NCBI RefSeq assembly: GCF_030014915.1
Contig: NZ_JAGIXS010000001.1
Location: forward strand, 1,302,001-1,366,000
Source: Pelomonas sp. V22
GTDB lineage: Bacteria; Pseudomonadota; Gammaproteobacteria; Burkholderiales; Burkholderiaceae_C
Reading direction: 5' to 3'
DNA: 64,000 nucleotides
Position 1 is the first letter of the stretch. Every line of letters starts with the position of its first letter. Position numbers and translations under genes: made by a program. Below, piece after piece: positions 9,156-17,324 of this stretch. Below the pieces are notes generated by a model. It saw nothing but the letters and a program-made list of their open reading frames with translations, was not told the DNA's origin and did not search any database.

Positions 9156-10114
9156 GCTTCGTTCCCTGCCAGGATGCTCATGACGGCCATGCGGACCGCG
9201 ATACCGAAGGTCACCTGCGGCAGGATCACGCTTTGCGTGCCGTCGGCCACGGTGGAGTCGATCTCCACGCCGCGGTTGATCGGGCCCGGGTGCATCACGA
9301 TGGCATCGGGCTTCGCGAGCGCCAGCTTCTCGGGCGTCAGGCCGAAGTTCTTGAAAAACTCGCCGGCGCTCGGCAGCATCGCGCCGTTCATGCGCTCGTT
9401 CTGCAGGCGCAGCATGATGATCACGTCGGCGTCCTTCACGCCTTCGGCCATGTCGTTGCAGACGCGCACGCCCATGTCCTTCAGGTCGCCCGGCACCAGG
9501 GTCTTGGGACCCACGGCGCGGATCTCGGGCACGCCGAGGATGCTGAGCGCATGGATGTCGGAGCGGGCCACGCGCGAGTGCACGATGTCGCCGACGATGG
9601 CCACCGTGAGCTTGGTGAAGTCCTTCTTGTAGTGGCGGATCGTGTACATGTCCAGGAGGCCCTGCGTCGGATGCGCATGGCGCCCGTCGCCGGCATTCAC
9701 CACATGCACATGCGGCGCGCAGTGCTGGGCGATCAGGTAGGGCGCACCGCTCTCGCTGTGGCGCACCACGAACATGTCGGCATGCATGGCGCTGAGGTTG
9801 GCCACGGTGTCGAGCAGGGTCTCGCCCTTGGCGGTGGAACTGCGCGCGATGTCCAGGTTGATCACGTCGGCCGAGAGCCGCTTGGCCGCGATCTCGAAGG
9901 TGGTGCGGGTGCGCGTGCTGTTCTCGAAGAACAGGTTGAACACCGACTTGCCGCGCAGCAGCGGCACCTTCTTCACGTCGCGGTCGTTGACCGAGAGGAA
10001 GGTGCCGGCCGTGTCGAGGATCTGGTGAATGATGGCCGCAGGCAGGCCTTCGGTGGAGAGCAGGTGGATCAGCTCGCCATGCTTGTTCAGCTGGGGATTG
10101 CGTTTACTGAGCAC
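9152..10114 (-). CDS. pyrB: Aspartate carbamoyltransferase catalytic subunit
   Basis: A 320-residue cytoplasmic enzyme that condenses carbamoyl phosphate and aspartate, the committed step of pyrimidine synthesis. It shows the carbamoyl-phosphate motif [13 protein letters not shown] (62-74), HPTQ in the [14 protein letters not shown] segment, and MHPGPINRG near the C-terminus. No pyrI regulatory subunit gene is present; the adjacent dihydroorotase-like subunit probably completes the holoenzyme. The start is a GTG that lies 11 bases inside the end of pyrR, so expression is likely coupled to it. Confidence 0.95.
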   Translation of the reverse strand: MLSKRNPQLNKHGELIHLLSTEGLPAAIIHQILDTAGTFLSVNDRDVKKVPLLRGKSVFNLFFENSTRTRTTFEIAAKRLSADVINLDIARSSTAKGETLLDTVANLSAMHADMFVVRHSESGAPYLIAQHCAPHVHVVNAGDGRHAHPTQGLLDMYTIRHYKKDFTKLTVAIVGDIVHSRVARSDIHALSILGVPEIRAVGPKTLVPGDLKDMGVRVCNDMAEGVKDADVIIMLRLQNERMNGAMLPSAGEFFKNFGLTPEKLALAKPDAIVMHPGPINRGVEIDSTVADGTQSVILPQVTFGIAVRMAVMSILAGNEA

Positions 10115-10616
10115 CGGCGCCTCCCTCGGTCACGTCGAATGTGAAAGCCCCCGTCTCGGTCTTCGCAAGGCGCAGGCGCTGGGCTGGTGCCAGCGCGACG
10201 CGCGCGGCCGAGAACACCGGTTCGATCGGCAGCTGGCGGCCGCCCCGGTCCACCAGCACGGCCAGCGTCACGCTGGCGGGGCGGCCGAAGTCGAACAGCT
10301 CGTTGATCACGGCCCGGGTCGTGCGGCCGGTGTAGAGCACGTCGTCGATCAGGAGGATGTGGCGGCCTTCCACCTCGAAGGGCAGGCGCGTGTGGTCGGC
10401 GCTCGCGCTCATGCCCTTGGTGCCGAAGTCGTCGCGGTGCAGCGAGCTGGAGATCACGCCATGGTCGGCGAGGCCCAGGTCGGCGGTCAGGCGCTCGGCC
10501 AGCCAGGCGCCGCCGGACCAGATGCCCACGAGGGCGGTGTCGGGTTGAAGCAGCTTCTGCACGCCCTTTTTGAGGTCGGCGTAGAGCGCTTCGGCATCAA
10601 GAAGCAGGGTGGTCAT
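10104..10616 (-). CDS. pyrR: PyrR: pyr operon regulator / uracil phosphoribosyltransferase
   Basis: A 170-residue type I phosphoribosyltransferase with the PRPP loop [12 protein letters not shown] (91-102), matching PyrR. In Bacillus, PyrR binds UMP and pyr mRNA to cause attenuation and also has uracil phosphoribosyltransferase activity; in proteobacteria the regulatory role is less certain. The gene lies inside the operon, between ruvX and pyrB, with overlapping starts and stops. I see no leader-type terminator/antiterminator before it because there is no intergenic space, so RNA-binding attenuation at this position is doubtful. Confidence 0.9.
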   Translation of the reverse strand: MTTLLLDAEALYADLKKGVQKLLQPDTALVGIWSGGAWLAERLTADLGLADHGVISSSLHRDDFGTKGMSASADHTRLPFEVEGRHILLIDDVLYTGRTTRAVINELFDFGRPASVTLAVLVDRGGRQLPIEPVFSAARVALAPAQRLRLAKTETGAFTFDVTEGGAGAQ

Positions 10617-11023
10617 GGATGCTCTCGGAAGAATTGTTCGAGTATCAGCGCGGCGGCAGCGGAATCGAGGTCGCGCGCGCCCTGGGATTCGGCTTCAACG
10701 CTGGTGTAGCGCTCGTCCACCTCGTAGACCGGCAGGCGGAAGCGGCCCTTCAGCTGGCGGCCGAAGCGGCGCGCGCGCAGGGTGATCTCATGCTCGGCGC
10801 CATCGGGGTGGAAGGGCACGCCGATCACCAGCGCATCGGGCTGCCATTCCTTCACCAGCTTCTCGATGGCGGTGAAACGGGCGTCGCCTTCCACATGGAT
10901 GCTTTTGAGCGGCTCCGCCCGGCCGGTGAAACGGCTGCCCGTGGCCACGCCGACACGCTTGGTGCCGAAATCAAAAGCCAGCAGGGATTGGGGAGCGGCA
11001 GCGGGAGAGGGCACCGCAGTCAT
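10613..11023 (-). CDS. ruvX: RuvX/YqgF Holliday junction resolvase-like nuclease
   Basis: A 136-residue RNase H-fold protein of the YqgF family, implicated in processing of the 5' end of pre-16S rRNA and in Holliday junction resolution. It shows the N-terminal LAFDFGTKRVGVA motif with the first catalytic Asp, a central VIGVPFHPDG segment, VDERYTS with the acidic residues, and a C-terminal LDSAAAALILEQF with the last Asp. It overlaps both yqgE and pyrR by four bases. The yqgE-ruvX-pyrR-pyrB order is common in beta- and gammaproteobacteria. Confidence 0.93.
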   Translation of the reverse strand: MTAVPSPAAAPQSLLAFDFGTKRVGVATGSRFTGRAEPLKSIHVEGDARFTAIEKLVKEWQPDALVIGVPFHPDGAEHEITLRARRFGRQLKGRFRLPVYEVDERYTSVEAESQGARDLDSAAAALILEQFFREHP

Positions 11024-11598
11024 GCGTGGCCCGCCTCCAGGCTCAGCATGCGGGGGTCGATGCCGAGCAGGCCCAGGGCGCGTTCGTAGCGCTCTTCCAC
11101 CGGCGTCTCGAAGATGATCTCGGGCGCCGCGTCGACGGTGAGCCAGCCATTGCGGCCGATTTCCTCTTCCAGCTGGCCGGCGGCCCAGCCGCTGTAGCCG
11201 AGGGTGATCAGGAGCTTCTTGGGGCCGGCGCCGTTGGACAGCGCTTCCAGCACGTCGCGGCTGGTGGTCATCTCGAGGCCGCCGGGCACGGCCAGCGTGG
11301 CGTTGTAGTGGTTGCCCTCTTCGTCCAGCGGCTCATGCAGCACAAAGCCGCGCTCGGTCTGCACCGGGCCGCCGTAGAACACCGGCGAGGCGGCGAGTTC
11401 TTCCCGATCCAGGCTGAGATCGACCTTGGCAAACAGATGGCCGAGCGTCAGCGAGATCGGCTTGTTGATCACGAGGCCGAGGGCCCCCTTCTCGTTGTGC
11501 TCGCACATATAGACCACGCTGCCGGCGAACGCATCGTCGGCCATGCCGGGCATGGCGATCAAAAACTGGTTCGTGAGGTCTATGCGTTCTTGGGCCAT
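11020..11598 (-). CDS. yqgE: YqgE/AlgH family protein (UPF0301)
   Basis: A 192-residue YqgE/AlgH protein, close to the usual 185-190 residues. Family hallmarks are the N-terminal NQFLIAMPGM, the VVYMCEHNEKGALGLVINKP segment and YSGWAAGQLEEE near the C-terminus. Its molecular function is unknown; AlgH has been linked to alginate regulation in Pseudomonas. I chose the ATG at 11598 (MAQERIDL) over the ATG at 11607 and an upstream non-ATG start at 11637. A -10-like TAAAAT box (11606-11611 on the minus strand) ends seven bases before 11598, and no Shine-Dalgarno sequence is visible. It is the first gene of the yqgE-to-prs operon. Confidence 0.92.
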   Translation of the reverse strand: MAQERIDLTNQFLIAMPGMADDAFAGSVVYMCEHNEKGALGLVINKPISLTLGHLFAKVDLSLDREELAASPVFYGGPVQTERGFVLHEPLDEEGNHYNATLAVPGGLEMTTSRDVLEALSNGAGPKKLLITLGYSGWAAGQLEEEIGRNGWLTVDAAPEIIFETPVEERYERALGLLGIDPRMLSLEAGHA

Positions 11599-11635
11599 GG
11601 CCGGCATTTTAAGGCGCCTCGGCGACACTCCCGGC
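11599..11635. promoter_or_regulatory. Very short divergent promoter region between yqgE and the photolyase gene
   Basis: Only 37 bp separate two divergent start codons. On the minus strand TAAAAT (11606-11611) ends seven bases before the yqgE ATG. On the plus strand GACACT (11624-11629) ends six bases before the photolyase ATG. Neither start has a Shine-Dalgarno sequence, so both mRNAs may be leaderless, with each -35 region lying inside the opposite gene. Confidence 0.45.
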
Positions 11636-13105
11636 ATGAGCCAATCCCTCGCCCGTGCCCTGGTCTGGTTCCGCCGCGATCTGCGGATGGACGACCAGGC
11701 CGCCCTCTACCACGCCCTGAAGTCGGCGCAGGTCGTGTTCTGCTGCTTCATCCTGGACACCGACATCCTCGTCGCCCTGCCCCGCGCCGACCGCCGCGTG
11801 GTCTTCATCCTCGGCGCGCTGCAGGAGCTGGATCAGGCCCTGCGCGCCCGGGGCGGTGCGCTGATCGTGCGTCACGGCCCGGCTGCTGACGAGATCCCGC
11901 GCCTCGCCGCCGAGTTGCAGGTGCAGGCCGTGTTCTGCAACCACGACGACGAGCCCGCCGCCCTGGCCCGGGATGCCCTGGTCACCGAGCGGCTGCAGCG
12001 CTTCGGCGCCCAGCTGCGGAGTTTCAAAGACCATGTGATCTTCGAGCGCCGTGAGGTGATGACGGCCACCGGCGGCCCCTATGGCGTGTTCACGCCCTAC
12101 AAGAACGCCTGGCTCAGGAAGATCCAGCCCTTCTACCTCTCGTCCTATCCGGTGGAGCGCTACACCGATGCGCTGGCCCACAGCGAGCTCGCGCAGGGCG
12201 TGCCCAGCCTGGAGGCGATTGGCTTCGAACCCGCCGCACTGCCGGCCTCGCTGGGCCAGGGCGCCAGCGGCGCGCAGGCCCTGCTGGAGGACTTCCTGGA
12301 CCGCATGGACCGCTACGACCGGGCCCGCGACTTCCCGGCCGTCAAGGGGCCGAGCTACCTGAGCACCCACCTGCGCTTCGGCACCGTCTCGATACGCCGC
12401 CTGGCGAGCCTCGCCCACCAGCGCATGCAGGGCGGCGACCATGGCGCCGAGGTCTGGCTGTCCGAGCTGATCTGGCGCGATTTCTATCACCAGGTGATGC
12501 ACCACCATCCCCATGCGATGACCGGCGCATTCCGCCGCGAGTACGACGGCATCAGCTGGGAGCAAGGCCCGCATGCTGAGCAGCTCTTCAAGGCCTGGTG
12601 CGATGGCGAAACCGGCTATCCGCTCGTGGATGCCGCGATGAAGCAGCTGAACGAAACCGGCTACCAGCACAACCGCCTGCGCATGGTCACCGCGAGCTTT
12701 CTGACCAAGGACCTGGGGCTGGACTGGCGCTGGGGCGAGCGCTATTTCGCCGAGCAGTTGCTGGACTTCGACCTCGCCGCCAACAACGGCGGCTGGCAGT
12801 GGGCATCGAGCAGCGGCTGCGATGCCCAGCCCTATTTCCGCATCTTCAACCCGGTGAGCCAGAGCGAGAAGTTCGACGCCGATGGCAAGTTCATCCGCCG
12901 CTACCTGCCGCAGCTGGCCGGGCTCTCGAACAAGGCCATCCACGCGCCCTGGCTCGCGGCGCCGCTGGAGCTGCAGGCGGCCGGCGTGGAGCTCGGCGGC
13001 AACTACCCGCGCCCCATCGTTGACCACGCGATCGCGCGGGAGCGCACGCTGGCGCGCTATGCCGTCGTCAAGAGCCGCGCTTTGCCGGAGCCTGATCAGC
13101 CGTAG
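11636..13105 (+). CDS. phrB: Deoxyribodipyrimidine photolyase (class I, cryptochrome/photolyase family)
   Basis: A 489-residue flavoprotein that repairs UV-induced cyclobutane pyrimidine dimers using light. The N-terminal Rossmann antenna domain begins LVWFRRDLRMDD. The C-terminal FAD domain contains the SELIWRDFYHQ and GYPLVDAAMKQLNETGYQHNR segments, and then WQWASSSGCDAQPYFRIFNP, which is diagnostic of class I CPD photolyases. The antenna cofactor cannot be decided from sequence. The ATG at 11636 places the conserved ALVWFRRDLR close to the N-terminus. The gene converges with the response-regulator gene with a one-base gap and no visible terminator between them. Confidence 0.95.
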   Translation: MSQSLARALVWFRRDLRMDDQAALYHALKSAQVVFCCFILDTDILVALPRADRRVVFILGALQELDQALRARGGALIVRHGPAADEIPRLAAELQVQAVFCNHDDEPAALARDALVTERLQRFGAQLRSFKDHVIFERREVMTATGGPYGVFTPYKNAWLRKIQPFYLSSYPVERYTDALAHSELAQGVPSLEAIGFEPAALPASLGQGASGAQALLEDFLDRMDRYDRARDFPAVKGPSYLSTHLRFGTVSIRRLASLAHQRMQGGDHGAEVWLSELIWRDFYHQVMHHHPHAMTGAFRREYDGISWEQGPHAEQLFKAWCDGETGYPLVDAAMKQLNETGYQHNRLRMVTASFLTKDLGLDWRWGERYFAEQLLDFDLAANNGGWQWASSSGCDAQPYFRIFNPVSQSEKFDADGKFIRRYLPQLAGLSNKAIHAPWLAAPLELQAAGVELGGNYPRPIVDHAIARERTLARYAVVKSRALPEPDQP

Positions 13106-13106
13106 G

Positions 13107-13970
13107 TCAGGCGTCCTGCAGGGCACCGAAGGCGGTGGCCTCGGCGAGGGTCAGCAGGCCGCGCGGCGACACCGCATCGGCCGGGAACAGGGCGAGGCCG
13201 AGCCCCACGGGCAGCTGGTAGCGCTGGCCCGCCAGCTCATACGGGGCGGCCATCAGATCGCCCAGTTGCAGGGCAAAGCTGGCGGCATGGCCCGGGCCAT
13301 CGAGCCGGGTCAGCACCAGGGTGAAGCAGTCTTCGGCGCGGCGCGCCACGATGTCGGTCTGGTCGCTGACATGGCGCAGCCGCAGCGCAGCCTGGTTGAC
13401 CAGCTCGTCCGCCAGCGCTTCGCCGTAATGGCTCACCAGCTGGTTCATGCCTTCCAGGCGCAGCACGTAGACGGCCAGGTCATCGCCTGCACGCTGGGCC
13501 AGGCGCACGGCCTGATCCAGGCGCTCGAACAGCGCGGCCTCGTTGAACAGGCCGGTCAGGCCGTCGCGCAGCAGCAGGCTGGGCTGGGTGGCGGTGTCGG
13601 ACTGGACCAGGGTGTCGACCATCTCGGCCAGGTCGCTGAACAGGGTCTCCAGGCCGCTGGCCTTGTCGTAGAAGGCATCGGCGCCGGCCTGCATGCAGGC
13701 ATCGCGGTAGGCGTCGAGGGCCTGGCTGGTCAGCACGGCCACGCGGCCCTTGAAGCCGGACTTGCGCAACTGGCCCAACACCTGCAGGCCCGAGCCGCTG
13801 GCCAGCGACAGGTCCAGCAGCACCATGTCGGGGTGGGTCCATTCGATGAGCGCCAGGGCTTGGGCCTCGCCGGTGGCTTCACCGACCACGCGCATGCCGT
13901 TCATGCTGTCCAGGCGGCGCACCAGCAGGCGGCGGATCGAGGGCGAGTCTTCAACCAGAAAGATGTTCAT
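13107..13970 (-). CDS. Response regulator with REC domain and degenerate GGDEF domain
   Basis: A 287-residue protein. Residues 1-125 are a receiver domain with acidic E7-D8, phospho-acceptor D53 (MVLLDLSLASGSG) and a lysine at about 103. Residues 130-285 resemble a GGDEF domain: the entry motif RDGLTGLFNEAALFERL is clear, but the signature loop reads AEDCF (212-216) where active enzymes have GGDEF or GGEEF. It should therefore not make cyclic-di-GMP and may act by binding nucleotide or a partner. It lies about 110 bp downstream of the NarL-type regulator gene on the same strand and may belong to the same signalling unit. Confidence 0.85.
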   Translation of the reverse strand: MNIFLVEDSPSIRRLLVRRLDSMNGMRVVGEATGEAQALALIEWTHPDMVLLDLSLASGSGLQVLGQLRKSGFKGRVAVLTSQALDAYRDACMQAGADAFYDKASGLETLFSDLAEMVDTLVQSDTATQPSLLLRDGLTGLFNEAALFERLDQAVRLAQRAGDDLAVYVLRLEGMNQLVSHYGEALADELVNQAALRLRHVSDQTDIVARRAEDCFTLVLTRLDGPGHAASFALQLGDLMAAPYELAGQRYQLPVGLGLALFPADAVSPRGLLTLAEATAFGALQDA

Positions 13971-14066
13971 TTGCTTGACCTCACTGGTCGCTATCGTCCC
14001 GCGCCGGGCGTTTGGCCGGCAGCGGGCGATGCCGGCAGCTGCGGCGCGGCAATGCCGCGACCGCGC

Positions 14067-14083
14067 GTAGGCAAATTGCCTAC
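14067..14083. promoter_or_regulatory. 17-bp perfect palindrome across the NarL-type regulator stop codon
   Basis: GTAGGCAAATTGCCTAC is perfectly symmetrical (8+1+8). It overlaps the stop codon (TAG on the minus strand, 14080-14082) of the response regulator gene and lies about 95 bp upstream of the REC/degenerate-GGDEF gene. The size and symmetry suit a NarL/FixJ-type regulator dimer site, so autoregulation or control of the downstream gene is possible; no T-run supports a terminator. Confidence 0.45.
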
Positions 14084-14715
14084 AGCGTGGTCAAGCCATG
14101 CTGGACGCAGTACTTGGTCAGCTCGGTGTTGTTCTTCCAGCCGGCCTTCTCGAAGATGCGGGCGCGGTAGCTGCCCACGGTCTTGACCGAGAGGTGCATG
14201 GCGTCGGCGATCTGGGCCGGCGTCTGGCCGGCGGCGATCAGGAGCATCACGCGGTGCTCCTGTGCAGAGAGCTGCTCGTGCGGCAGGGCTTCTGGTGAAG
14301 CGCCACTCAGGAGGCCCAGCAAGTGCTCGGTCATCGAGGCCGTGACATAGCGCCCGCCCTGGTGCAGACGGCGCAGGGCCAGGCCCAGCTCGTCGGCCGC
14401 GCGGTCCTTGGGCAGGTAGCCAGCGGCCCCCATCTGCATCAGGCGCGCCGCATAGGCGGCCTCGGCATTCAGGCTCAGTATCAAGACCGGCACGCCAGGC
14501 AGGGCACGCAGCATGCGGGTCGCGCCTTCCAGGCCATTGGCGTCGGGCAGCGAGAGGTCCAGCACCACCAGCTGCGGCTTGGAAGCGGCGATGCTGGCCA
14601 ACGCGGCGGCGATGGTCGAGGCCTCGGCGATCTCGGCGTCCGGCCATTCCAGCAGGATCAGCTGGCGCACGCCCAGCCGCATGATGGGATGGTCGTCGAC
14701 GACCAGCAGCTTCAC
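14080..14715 (-). CDS. NarL/FixJ-family response regulator (REC + LuxR-type HTH)
   Basis: A 211-residue DNA-binding response regulator. The receiver begins VKLLVVDDHPIMRLGVRQL and has phospho-acceptor D53 in VVLDLSLPDANG. The C-terminal helix-turn-helix runs about 145-205 (LSAQEHRVMLLIAAGQTPAQ, then IADAMHLSVKTVGSY). I use the GTG at 14715, which overlaps the kinase stop in a GTGA junction; the longer reading frame upstream has no receiver-like sequence. It is the likely phosphorylation target of the kinase immediately upstream. Its target genes are unknown. Confidence 0.92.
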   Translation of the reverse strand: MKLLVVDDHPIMRLGVRQLILLEWPDAEIAEASTIAAALASIAASKPQLVVLDLSLPDANGLEGATRMLRALPGVPVLILSLNAEAAYAARLMQMGAAGYLPKDRAADELGLALRRLHQGGRYVTASMTEHLLGLLSGASPEALPHEQLSAQEHRVMLLIAAGQTPAQIADAMHLSVKTVGSYRARIFEKAGWKNNTELTKYCVQHGLTTL

Positions 14716-16115
14716 GCCGGTACCTCCCCAGCCGGCTCGCGGCTCAACGGCAACCAGACGAAAACCCGCGTACCGCCGCCGGTGGCCGGGCCGAACTCGA
14801 AACGCCCGCCGGCCAGGGCCGCGCGCTCGCGCATATTGCGCAGGCCCGAGGCATCGGGCCGCACGTCGCCGGGGCCGCAGCCGTTGTCGACCAGCTCGAT
14901 CTCGTAGCCGTCCTCGCCGGGCCGGCCGCGCAGGCTCAGGATGCTGGCGCCGGCATGGCGCAAGACATTGGTGCAAGCCTCCTGCAGGATGCGGAACAGA
15001 TGGCTGGCCTGCTCAGCCGACAGCGTGGCGGCACCGGGCAGGTCCATGCGGGTGCTCAAGCCGCCCTGGCGCTCCAGCGTCTGCAGGTGGTGGCGCACGG
15101 CGGCCTCGAGGCCCAGGTCGTCCAGCAGCGGCGGCCGCAGGCTGGCGGTGATCTGGCGGGCCGAGCGTATGGCCTCGTCGGCCTGCCCCTGCAGCTCGTC
15201 CAACAGCGGCTCGGGCTGCGGATGCAGCTTCTTGCGAAGCGCGATGGTCAGCATCTTGATGGCCGTGCCGACCTGGCCGATCTGGTCGTGCACCTCGCGT
15301 GCGAGGCGCCGACGCTCGGCCTCAACCCCCCGGTCCAGCTCGGAGGCAAAGCCCTGGATGCGCTTGAGCGCCTGGCTCAGCGCGGCCGTGCGCTGCTCCA
15401 CCTGCTGCTCCAGCGTGGCATTGACCTCGCGCAGCGCGCGCTCGGCCCGGTCGCGGCGGCGGCGCTCCCACCACAGCATCAAAAGGGCCAGGCCCAGCAG
15501 AGCCGCGCCGGCCATGGGCAGGGCCCGCACCAGCTCGCGGCTGCGCTGCTGCACCGCCTGCGATTCGCGCTCGGCCGCTTCAATGCGTTGCTGCTGCTCC
15601 TGGCTGAGGCGCTGCACATGACTGCGGATCTCGTCCATCAGCTGCTTGCCGTTCTGGTAGGTGGCCATGTCGCGCAGCACGGCCTCGCCGCGGCTCTCGC
15701 GCTCGGCCACGTTGCGGGCGATCTGCTGCCTGCGCCGCTCCAGCAGATCGTCGAGCTTCTGCAGCTGTTCGGCCGTGCTGCCGGCCTCGGCCAGCTGCCG
15801 GCGCAGGCCGGCGTACATGCTGCGCAGCTCGCGGCCGGCGGCCTCGTAGGGCTGCAGGAACTCGTAGCGGCCGGTGATGATGTAGCCGCGCTGGCCGGTC
15901 TCCAGGTCGACCAGCAGGGTCAGCAGGCGCTGCAGCTGGCCCTGCGTCTGCTGCGCATGGCTGCGCTGCTCGGCCCGCACCACCAGTTCATCGACACTGC
16001 GATGCGTCACGAGGGCCGCGCCGACGAAGGCCAGCGAAGCCAGCAGCAGCAACAGTTGAACAAACCAGGAGTACCGCATGCCACCCGTTCGGCGCCAGGG
16101 CCGAAGCTTGTCCAT
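14712..16115 (-). CDS. CHASE3-domain sensor histidine kinase (HisKA_3 type)
   Basis: A 467-residue inner-membrane kinase. A first membrane segment (about 15-36) is followed by a periplasmic CHASE3-like helical domain with the typical VDLETGQRGYIITG motif, a second membrane segment at about 200-217, a coiled linker, and a NarL-partner-type dimerisation domain with the phospho-histidine in LAREVHDQIGQ (about H276). The ATPase domain has the N box (LQEACTNVLRHAG) and VDNGCGPG. I prefer the ATG at 16115 over a TTG at 16142; an ATG at 16079 just before the first membrane segment is also possible. The stimulus is unknown. It is translationally coupled to the regulator. The 16116-16321 gap holds no gene that I can support. 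Confidence 0.9.
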   Translation of the reverse strand: MDKLRPWRRTGGMRYSWFVQLLLLLASLAFVGAALVTHRSVDELVVRAEQRSHAQQTQGQLQRLLTLLVDLETGQRGYIITGRYEFLQPYEAAGRELRSMYAGLRRQLAEAGSTAEQLQKLDDLLERRRQQIARNVAERESRGEAVLRDMATYQNGKQLMDEIRSHVQRLSQEQQQRIEAAERESQAVQQRSRELVRALPMAGAALLGLALLMLWWERRRRDRAERALREVNATLEQQVEQRTAALSQALKRIQGFASELDRGVEAERRRLAREVHDQIGQVGTAIKMLTIALRKKLHPQPEPLLDELQGQADEAIRSARQITASLRPPLLDDLGLEAAVRHHLQTLERQGGLSTRMDLPGAATLSAEQASHLFRILQEACTNVLRHAGASILSLRGRPGEDGYEIELVDNGCGPGDVRPDASGLRNMRERAALAGGRFEFGPATGGGTRVFVWLPLSREPAGEVPA

Positions 16116-16321
16116 GCGGGCGAGTCGCGACGGTGCTAGCAACCGTGCTGTGGGATGACACCAGGCGCCGCGCCCGCGCCTGCCCGTGAAGGGCGCTGGC
16201 CCGGCAATCCTTGGCCGCCGTGGCTCAGCGATCCGAGGCTATGAGCGCCCCGGCCAAATTGCAAGCCTGGGCGGCCCTTGGCTGGTCAGATGCGCGACAT
16301 TCGTGCGAATAGCGGAGCAAT

Positions 16322-17320
16322 TCAATGATCCGGCCCCGCCCAGCGGGCCAGGATCTCCTGCCAGCGGGCCGGCCATTGGCGCAGGCCGTCCTGCCGTCCC
16401 TCGAACACGCTACCGAGGAAGGCTGCCGTCAGCTCGCGGGTGGCGGTCTTGACCTTGGGATTCAGCGCCACGCCGCCGGTGCCACTGCGGTCCGTGAAGA
16501 TGCTGTGCGAGCCGCCGGCAAACACGGCCAGCAGCTTGCGCGGGCCACCGGTGGCCTCGAACACCGCCAGCCGGTCGCTGGCCTCGGAGTGGTAGCCCGG
16601 CACGGTGATCACGTCCTCGGTCGCGGTGATGTGCAGCGTCGGGATGCTGATGCCTGAAAGGATGGGTGCCGGCTCACCCTGGCCGTAGAACGGCGGCGCC
16701 GAGATGATGATGGCGGCCTTAATGCGCGGATCGCTGAGCGCCGCCGGCGCGCTTGGCGGCCGTGCGCCGGCCAGCAGCAGCGAGGTCGTGGCGCCATAGG
16801 AATGCCCTGCCACGACGATGCGCTCCGCGTCGATCTGCGCGCCGCGCGGGCTGGCGAGCAACTGGTCCAGCGCGAAACGCACATCGCGCACGCGGTTCAC
16901 CGCCTCGCTTTCCTTGGCTGCGTCCTGCAGCCGGCCTATGAGGCCGAAGATGCTGCCGCTCCAGAGCTGGCGATCACTGCCCACATGCTGCACATGCAGG
17001 CTGGCATAGCCCTGCGAGGCCCAGTAGCGACCCAGGTAGCTGTAGCCCTGGCGAGAGCCGCCGAGGCCATGCGAGAACACAACCAGCGGCACCCTGCCCT
17101 GCCCGGCCGCCGCACGGGCCGGCCAGTACAGGCGCACCGGCACGGCGCGCTGGCGGGTGGCGTCCTGCCAGTCCATGTCGATGGCCGTGAATGTCTGGGC
17201 TTCGACCTGTGCATTGGCCACAGCCGAGGCCGCGTCCTGCGGCAGGTCCAGCGGCGCCTGGGCCCGGAGCGGCCCAGCCAACGTCAACAACAGCAGGGAC
17301 AGGCAGGGCCAGGCGCGCAT
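16322..17320 (-). CDS. Secreted alpha/beta hydrolase (dienelactone hydrolase / PAF-acetylhydrolase-like)
   Basis: A 332-residue serine hydrolase with an N-terminal signal peptide (MRAWPCLSLLLLTLAGPLRA), so it acts in the periplasm or outside the cell. It has the oxyanion segment VFSHGLGGSRQGY, a nucleophile elbow GHSYG (about 172-176, Ser174), and a C-terminal GGSHSIF that probably carries the catalytic histidine. I chose the ATG at 17320 because it begins the signal peptide. It starts four bases after the efflux pump stop codon and so is the last gene of the efflux operon. It might alter an exported toxic ester, but that is inference; the substrate is unknown. Confidence 0.82.
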   Translation of the reverse strand: MRAWPCLSLLLLTLAGPLRAQAPLDLPQDAASAVANAQVEAQTFTAIDMDWQDATRQRAVPVRLYWPARAAAGQGRVPLVVFSHGLGGSRQGYSYLGRYWASQGYASLHVQHVGSDRQLWSGSIFGLIGRLQDAAKESEAVNRVRDVRFALDQLLASPRGAQIDAERIVVAGHSYGATTSLLLAGARPPSAPAALSDPRIKAAIIISAPPFYGQGEPAPILSGISIPTLHITATEDVITVPGYHSEASDRLAVFEATGGPRKLLAVFAGGSHSIFTDRSGTGGVALNPKVKTATRELTAAFLGSVFEGRQDGLRQWPARWQEILARWAGPDH

Positions 17321-17324
17321 CACA

